This document shows, piece after piece, positions 57,901-64,000 of a DNA stretch of 64,000 nt. The stretch comes from Coprinus comatus (Eukaryota > Basidiomycota > Agaricomycetes > Agaricales > Agaricaceae), in the NCBI GenBank assembly GCA_034638255.1, contig JAWPGT010000085.1, forward strand, positions 26,176 through 90,175, in the 5' to 3' direction. Each line of letters opens with the position of its first letter. The first letter of the stretch is position 1. The notes under the pieces were generated by a model. It was not told where the DNA came from and did no database searches. It worked only from the letters and a program-made list of their open reading frames with translations. A program made the position numbers and the translations under genes.

Positions 57901-58656
57901 ATCGACAAGTAAAACTAAGCTCTGTGCCAAGAGAGCGTAGTTCGAAGCCGGACTTGTCAAAGCCGGCCGGATTTGGGCTTGGTGATGCCACAAGTAATTG
58001 TGCGGTTTGACGGAAGAGATGAAGGAAAGGTGTGCCGAATTTCGAAAGAACGATATTAATCTCAGTGAAGAGCTGATCAGAACGGACTTGGGAGCGCCAT
58101 GGCCTGAAAATGGAATGTGCTGTCTCAAGAACTCCAACGTTGACATTGTAGTCCGACGCAGAAAGGGAGGATACGAGACCCTGAGAATAAGATTTAACAT
58201 GCATAGCATTTCATTGAATCATAGAAACTAACGTCGATTAGATCAGGCCACCTGGCTGGGAAGTCAAGCTCAGCAATTAAGGACACTGCTTCGGCAATCT
58301 GTGCACGGATCCTATTGTCTGCCTGATTGGACAAGGCAAGCATCGCAGGTACTAATTGTGACCTTAAAGCAGACTTGTCTGCTTCAAGCAAGGGTTTTTC
58401 ATCCTAAAGATTTACAATGAAAATAACACAAAAAACTGTAAGGGCAACTTACGTCTTCCCATCTCGACTTTGCGATATTCTTCAAATATATGCTACCGGC
58501 TAATCTGACGGCGCGATCTTGCGATCCTGCAAGAACCAGTTGAAGCAGGGCGGTAAGAAATCCAGGCTGAGTAGAGATTGTGTCCAGACTTTGTTCAGCC
58601 TGTTTCCGAGTCCCTGGCTGCAAGGATGCGAGGAGGAGTCCTGAAATATCGGCCAT
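54968..58656 (-). CDS. CSE1: Exportin-2 (importin-alpha re-exporter) CSE1/CAS
   Basis: A multi-exon gene on the minus strand starting MADISGLLLASLQPGTRKQA (58656) and ending QALIVSAGSS (stop 54968-54970). The N-terminal importin-beta domain is clear (EQSLDTISTQPGFLTALLQL, RLAGSIYLKNIAKSRWED), followed by HEAT-repeat exons (PAMLALSNQADNRIRAQIAE, ELDFPARWPDLID). The C-terminal CAS/CSE1 domain contains PLGYRALRKLFSEPQYLSKK. With Ran-GTP this essential factor returns importin-alpha from the nucleus to the cytoplasm. About a dozen introns of 50-70 nt interrupt it. An in-frame upstream ATG (58671, MLSTT) is also possible. I prefer 58656 because the family starts close to this point. Confidence 0.9.
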
Positions 58657-58937
58657 GGTGGTAGAAAGCAAGAAACAAGCAGATATTCATTTTCGATTCA
58701 ATACATTGACGCGTCTGTCACGTGATATAATATCTGATGACTATTTATAAAAAAGAGATTACAGTTATACACTGGCTGTACAGTATAACAGACGATATCG
58801 ATGTCGACGAATAGGATGTATATGGATGTTCAGCGGCATGCATGACAAGGATTGCTAGCATGTCCCTTGACAATAGTCTTAGCAGGTCGGAGCCTATTTA
58901 TAGGAACTATGAGCGAATGTAGCCAGAATTTCAGCCA

Positions 58938-59154
58938 CTAATTGACAAACCATTGTTTGCAAGTGGTATTGCAACTAGGACAATTCGCGTTATGTTTCGC
59001 ACTGTAGCGACAGTTAGATGCGCCACAATCAACCTTGAAGGACAAATGTTAGTGAGCATACTCCTCGTTTAGTGATATAACTTACCCTATTCTCTGAGAT
59101 AGGCGCATCATGGCCACAGGTGTGTTTGTTGCAGTATACTTCGCGGTAGCACAT
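58938..59154 (-). CDS. Small cysteine-rich protein, 54 aa
   Basis: Two exons on the minus strand: 59154-59086 (MCYREVYCNKHTCGHDAPIS then ENR) and 59033-58938 (VDCGASNCRYSAKHNANC, ending CKQWFVN). A GTAAGT donor and CAAG acceptor join them at a codon boundary. The protein has nine cysteines and a few histidines spaced like a zinc-binding or disulfide-rich domain. Similar tiny proteins starting MC(Y/T)...C.H occur in many ascomycetes and basidiomycetes without assigned function. There is no signal peptide, so zinc binding in the cytoplasm is more likely than secretion. Both exons are below usual ORF cut-offs. Confidence 0.72.
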
Positions 59155-62100
59155 TGTTGAAAAGTACAAGTGGTTGGATGAGATATATGAGGTTGCTGAG
59201 GATTGAAGAGGGCGTTGGAGATCTGGTTATAGTTTTGGCAGAATGAACCATCCTTTTAAGTAGTCGTGCAAGACTTATGCAGCGAGGGTCAGAAGAACTT
59301 TGTCACAAAACATCCAATTTAGATGGAGATCTTTGCTGAGATCGAAAGCCCAAATGTAACGAATTACTCGAGATCGGAAGGTTAATGTGTACTACCCAAA
59401 AGGCGGCTCTGAAAATGGGACTAAATGTTCAATGTGGGCACTGCATCCAGGGTTTACAAGGATAACCACACTTTTAGCCTGTAGACACAACCGTTTCAGC
59501 CAAAATGCATATCATGTGCACCCAGAATACCCAGATGTCCGGACAGATCGAATGAGAATTACCAAGCGCGAATCTCCTAGTTGGGACATACCCTCAGTAT
59601 AAAAAATTGGTCACAGGGACAACATTAAACCGTCTCTTGTTAGGACTGTACTGAAAAATCATGTCATCATTATAGCCGCATATAGTAACAGTGAGACTCG
59701 TGTGGGGTTGCAGTAGTGTGACAAAAATAGCTATTCCTTAACAGACACCACTGAATGCTGGCCGTTGAAAAAATTGATAACCCTGAAGTATGATCATCTC
59801 ATATCATTCAACGGATCAATCCCATCCCGCACCTGGACTGTTCAACTCGGAATTTGAAGGAATTTAGAGTTGTATCAAAATGGGTGGGAAATCTAGTGAA
59901 AAGCTATGTTCACTGGCAGGATATGCCACATATGCGGAATCACCGGTCGAGCGGAAAAGGCACTCTCGTATGCAAATAAATATAGAGTCACGGTAGTATA
60001 GCAACGTAGTCCTCCTTTTGGTACGAATGAATTATGAATTGACCTGCCCCTTGAGATGACAGCGAAAATGAGGTAGCCTTCCAGCTACCATCGAATACCA
60101 AAACTAGATGACCCTTATTTTTCCACTTGATGAAACTAAATCCGAGAGATGATGTAAATTAATTTAGCCGCCATATATTCACTACCTTATGACGTAACCT
60201 CTGGATACGGTGTCTTTTCGAACCTTGCATATCTTTCCCTGTGGACAAACACGATTTTATCCTCAATATGGTAGAGAGGATTAATCACCATTCAATAACC
60301 ACCTCTTGTGGCCTTCATCTTATCGTCAACTCGGAAGAGGACAGTAATACTAGATATCTTACTCGAGTAGGACTCTAGGGTTGTCTCTCTTGACGTAAAA
60401 ATCCGGCCTTGAACTGAAAGCTGGGATAGTCAAAGGGTAGTATTCGTTAAAGAGTCACTCGAGACGCGGAGACAGAGGGAAAATTTCGACCGCCAAAGTC
60501 AAATGTTCTCTTGGTAACGGGGACGCTGAAGATACGGATTTCTTTACATCGGTTTGCATGTCGTTTGTACAACCCTCTAATCCATTAGAAAAATCTTCGG
60601 GTGCTCGCATAACAAAGATAAGACTTAGTGTGTAAATACAAATGCACCAATAGAGCGCCCATCCTTCGTCTTCGACTTTTGACTGGCTGTTCCATGATAG
60701 AGGTCTGGGGTGCCGAAATAATAGACATAAGTGAACACAAAACACTATTTCCGGTAGCGAAGCAATTGATCATAGTACATACAAGAGTTTAAGCCAAGAT
60801 TAAATTTTCACTTTAGAATGAACCATGTGTAAATGCCTGCCATCGGAGTTGTATAAGTAAAGTTTTCCGAGATAAAGAAGCGTTTTATAGTCCACTAGTA
60901 AGCGTCGCCCATAAGTTGGTTTCCATCAGGAAACATGTACTAGGGTCTACATTTCACAGAATTGAGCTCACACGTCGGCGTACGGGTTTGAAAAATGGCC
61001 TTCGACTATATGTGCAAAGATTTCATCGAGATTTCCAAATTACAAAGTTTCGAGTCAGTCCAGTTCGAGAGTTTAGGTTCTTGTGGTATAGTATTAGTAA
61101 TCGCACTTTCGCATTAGCTTACTATTGTTGCGGTTCCATTTTTTGGCAAGATGCCAATGCCCCAAGGCCCGCAACTTGGTCCGAGTTGACTAAGAGATGA
61201 CGGATTTTATATACTCAGGAGAGATTGAAACCAAGCCTTTGAACCGAGGTAGACAAAAAGAAAGTCGGAGGACACTCTCTGGCGACGCCTCGAGGTGCGG
61301 AGTGCCTTGTAGTTGCAGAGACAAGCAAACCTGTATGGCCGAGGTGTATGAGTAATGTTAACCGGAACGCCCGTGGGAATGAAGCCGGTTAGTCAGCGTC
61401 TATTTTTTTGGCTTGACCAATTGGCAACAATCATGGTCTCAAATACTTCAAAAACCTCTTAGAAGGTACATAATTGGGTACAAAACCTAGAAGATGCTAC
61501 GATGGATAATACACAAACGTTATCATTGGCGGTACTGAAACCAACACTAACCAACTAATGTCATCCGTACAACATCAACTATAAAGATATAAAGATGGAA
61601 AACCTGACCTCTCACCTGTAATTCCCCAAACAAATTGGCCCACCTTCTCGGGCGAAATGGTTGATGCTGAATCAATACACATCCCAACCGTATACAAACT
61701 AAACGCTCTCCATAACAAAAACGATCTGCAAGTGATAACCCCTGAATAAGCCTATCCGATTCCTTTGATGATTGGACGTTTCGTGAGCCCTAATCCAACT
61801 ACCCGATTCCGCCTTCACTGGACTCGTAAAGACCGAGCCGCAATACTGACGATATTAGATCATCTTCTGATGGCTCCTTACACCCAATATGTCACAAAAC
61901 AGCCGTCAAATAGTTTTCAAATATATCTCCTGGTATATCATTGACTTAAATACACTTGCCCATCCCGTATAACGTCTCGTTGATCATAATCTTTGCATTA
62001 TCGGGTCTGACATTGCGATGTCTGCCCAGTCATCTTAACAGCACGTCCTAAAGACACGAAATTAAACTTGTTTTGTGAGGATCAAGTTGGAAGAAGCATC

Positions 62101-62213
62101 AGTCAAATAAAAACACAAGTTGGGTGACGCTAACATGAACTGCCCCCGCTTTTTTTACTGACAGGGCAGGGATTGTAAAAGTGAGTGCATTCTATCAAGA
62201 ACTTGAAAATAAT
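59155..62213. other. Long gene-poor region
   Basis: Only scattered ORFs under 100 codons (for example 60455-60745 minus and 60916-61200 plus) without motifs, splice support or similarity I recognise. No LTR, TIR or tandem repeat was seen. The left end holds the 5' flank of the cysteine-rich gene. Confidence 0.5.
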
Positions 62214-63758
62214 TTATTCTGGGGTATAATTTGGTGGTACCTCCCTAACCACCTCTACATGATCTCCCAATCGCAATCCACTATCTACATGATGAAACGA
62301 CCTTGAAGTACTAGACCTCCGATCCGTTGAATGCAATGTAGTATCTATATTCAAATGAACAACAGGTGTTGTCGAGTGGACATTTACTATGCTATTGGTG
62401 GATGTTTGAGGGAGATGATTGTGAGTCACCTGGGATTTACTCAATTTCTTGCCTTGTGCTTGGTAAGTTGAATCAGCCGTGGAAGGAAGGCCACCAATGT
62501 CATTGACATTGAATGGGACGGGACGACGATTCCCCCGAGAGGCACGGCGACGACGCTGGATTATTACAAAAGCACTGAGTACAACCACGACCAACAGTAC
62601 ACCGCCAATAACAGCTCCCAGAATAACACCCAATGAATGACGGGATATCCCTGTATTATTCGCCGACTGTCCACCGATATTATCGTGACTCTGATTTCCA
62701 TTGGTGCCCGCACCATCGGATCCGGGTCTAGGAAATGTACCATTTTTAATATAGAGGTAATCCAAGGTAAGAGGTGTCGTTGTTTCATTTCCAGAGAAAA
62801 TAACGGTTAGGGTATGCCGTCCTTGAGTGATATTGGGAGTAGTGAAGAAAACTTGGTTATACAGTGTGGCAGAACGAGAAGGAAGTCCAGTAAGGAGGAA
62901 TTGTGTTGGTTTATCGGAGTCAGAGTCGAGGTACCAGGAACCAGTTGATCCTGCGTGTGATCTCTCAGTGGGAATGAAGGACATCCAAGTAATCGATTCA
63001 CCTAATCAACCGGCATGATTTATAGTAGGTGATCAAGAAATATGAATTGTTCGTACCAATAAAGTCTATTTGAGCAACCGAGCCCTTCGTCGTAGTCATC
63101 CTCGCCACATCACTTAATGCGCTCCAGCTTGCATCAAACCTCACAGTCGGATCGGTATGATCTATCATGATCACTTTTTCCTCCAAATTGACATCCGGGG
63201 TTGGGACATACATAATCCTATCCAACCAGAACTGATTCTTGGGGTCCGCAACTTTGACATCTACACGAAGTGTGTGTGGTCCTGGTGACAGGTTAGAAGC
63301 TTTGCAGAACCCCCAATTATTTTCATCAAATTCAAAGGGATTTTCACGCCCTATGGAAACATCATCGATGAAGCATTCAAGATTCGGGTCGAGTTTTGTT
63401 TTAGCAGTCCCAAGATTACTGCCAATAACATGCACTGCTGTACCTATTCTCCGCCATGAGCACTCTGATAGGATTTGGAAAACTAGTTCTTACCATTGAA
63501 ATTGAAGATAACGTCTCCGTCATTTGAGCTGCCGTGCAATGTGCCGAGGTATGGAGCACCATAGTTTCCTACACGGTTTTTATTCCCGCTGTCCTGGAAC
63601 CACGCAGAACTTGGAGTATAGGTGATAGACCCAACATCCGTGTCGTCAACGACGACCCACCTTTGCCCGGGATTAGCACTACTCATGACTGTGATGTTTA
63701 TGACGATTAAGGTAGTAGTAGTGAAGTACAAATCTGATGGGAAAAGGGACGCCAACAC
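62214..63758 (-). CDS. Single-pass membrane protein with repeated beta-rich ectodomain, 477 aa
   Basis: Exons on the minus strand 63758-63494, 63437-63057 and 63001-62214 (478 codons, phases agree). The N-terminus MLASLFPSDLYFTTTTLIV then INITVMSSA resembles a signal sequence. A start at 63686 (MSSANPGQRW) would omit it. The ectodomain has two related halves (WVVVDDTDVGSITYTPSSAW...GDVIFNFNG and KVIMIDHTDPTVRFDASWS...IDFIG), followed by an Asn/Gly-rich stalk, one TM helix (LGVILGAVIGGVLLVVVVLS) with RRRR after it, and a Ser/Thr-rich cytoplasmic tail ending VPPNYTPE. Proteins of this build are numerous in Agaricomycotina. Their role, perhaps carbohydrate or surface sensing, is unproven. The gene at 50316 is a paralogue. 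Confidence 0.82.
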
Positions 63759-64000
63759 ATAGCAAAACCATTACTGTGCATAGCTCAATTCTGGTATTTA
63801 TATTGCTCGTAGATTTGTTGCGGACCAGTGACTAGTGTAGCTAGTAACTAGTAACAGGTGAACAATGTGTTTGAACTTGGCGTGATCCAAACTCCGTGTC
63901 TTATCTATTTTTGTCCTCCGATGTCGTCAAGTATACTGGTAAGTACTTATGTAGGATTATTTTTTCCGAGATCATATAAATAGCTGAGATTACATATCAA
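63759..64000. other. Upstream region of the membrane protein gene
   Basis: Short AT-rich flank. tatttata on the plus strand at 63795-63802 is about 35-45 bases before the start of the minus-strand gene and could be its TATA box. Nothing else seen. Confidence 0.4.

Noticed and set aside
60455..61200. ORFs near 60.5-61.2 kb as genes
   Set aside because: Short, unsupported, and no recognisable similarity.
1..64000. CRISPR arrays, bacterial operons, rRNA genes
   Set aside because: None seen. The gene structure is eukaryotic throughout.

Overview
The window reads as nuclear DNA of a basidiomycete fungus, probably Agaricomycotina. Protein genes carry many short (about 50-100 nt) GT-AG introns. 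Conserved fungal housekeeping genes are present (recyclin-1, zuotin, the exportin CSE1). Other genes belong to typically basidiomycete groups: single-pass membrane proteins with a repeated beta-rich ectodomain, polytopic membrane proteins, and a large orphan family. No bacterial, organellar or rRNA sequence was seen.

Left third (1-20777): a nest of LTR retrotransposons. The oldest layer is a minus-strand Ty3/gypsy chromovirus, here called gypsy-2 (5' LTR 20243-20777, 3' LTR 11460-11991). A plus-strand chromovirus, gypsy-1 (before position 1 to 11459), apparently sits inside gypsy-2's 3' LTR. Gypsy-1 is itself interrupted by a complete, intact Ty1/copia element (824-6035, target-site duplication actta) and by a solo LTR of the gypsy-2 family (6989-7531, duplication cgatc). 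Gypsy-2 also carries a copia-family solo LTR (11622-11864, duplication ataga) and two opposed solo LTRs of a third family (12356-12572 and 14497-14710). Crossed duplications at those two show that the 1.9 kb between them has been inverted. Undoing the inversion on paper makes gypsy-2 pol continuous and shows a third, zinc-knuckle ORF after pol, whose ATG overlaps the pol stop. Both gypsy elements are full of TGA stops, and gypsy-1 has Asp-to-Asn changes in catalytic sites that fit CpG transitions. The copia element is young: its LTRs look identical and its 1483-codon ORF is open.

Middle (20778-49300): AT-rich spacer, then recyclin-1 (minus), a small conserved protein, zuotin without its usual C-terminal bundle, a DEDDy 3'-5' exonuclease, a small single-TM protein, a polytopic membrane protein with a truncated duplicate 3 kb away, a coiled-coil/proline-rich gene, an RGG-rich gene, a tract of degenerate repeats, a decayed member of an orphan family split by a 976-bp Tc1/mariner-type MITE, and an amidase.

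Right (49300-64000): a single-pass membrane protein with a G-run frameshift, an MFS transporter of doubtful integrity, exportin-2/CSE1 (convergent with the MFS gene), a 54-residue cysteine-rich protein, a long gene-poor stretch, and a second member of the single-pass membrane family. The genes do not form an obvious pathway or cluster. The notable content is the retroelement nest and its rearrangements.
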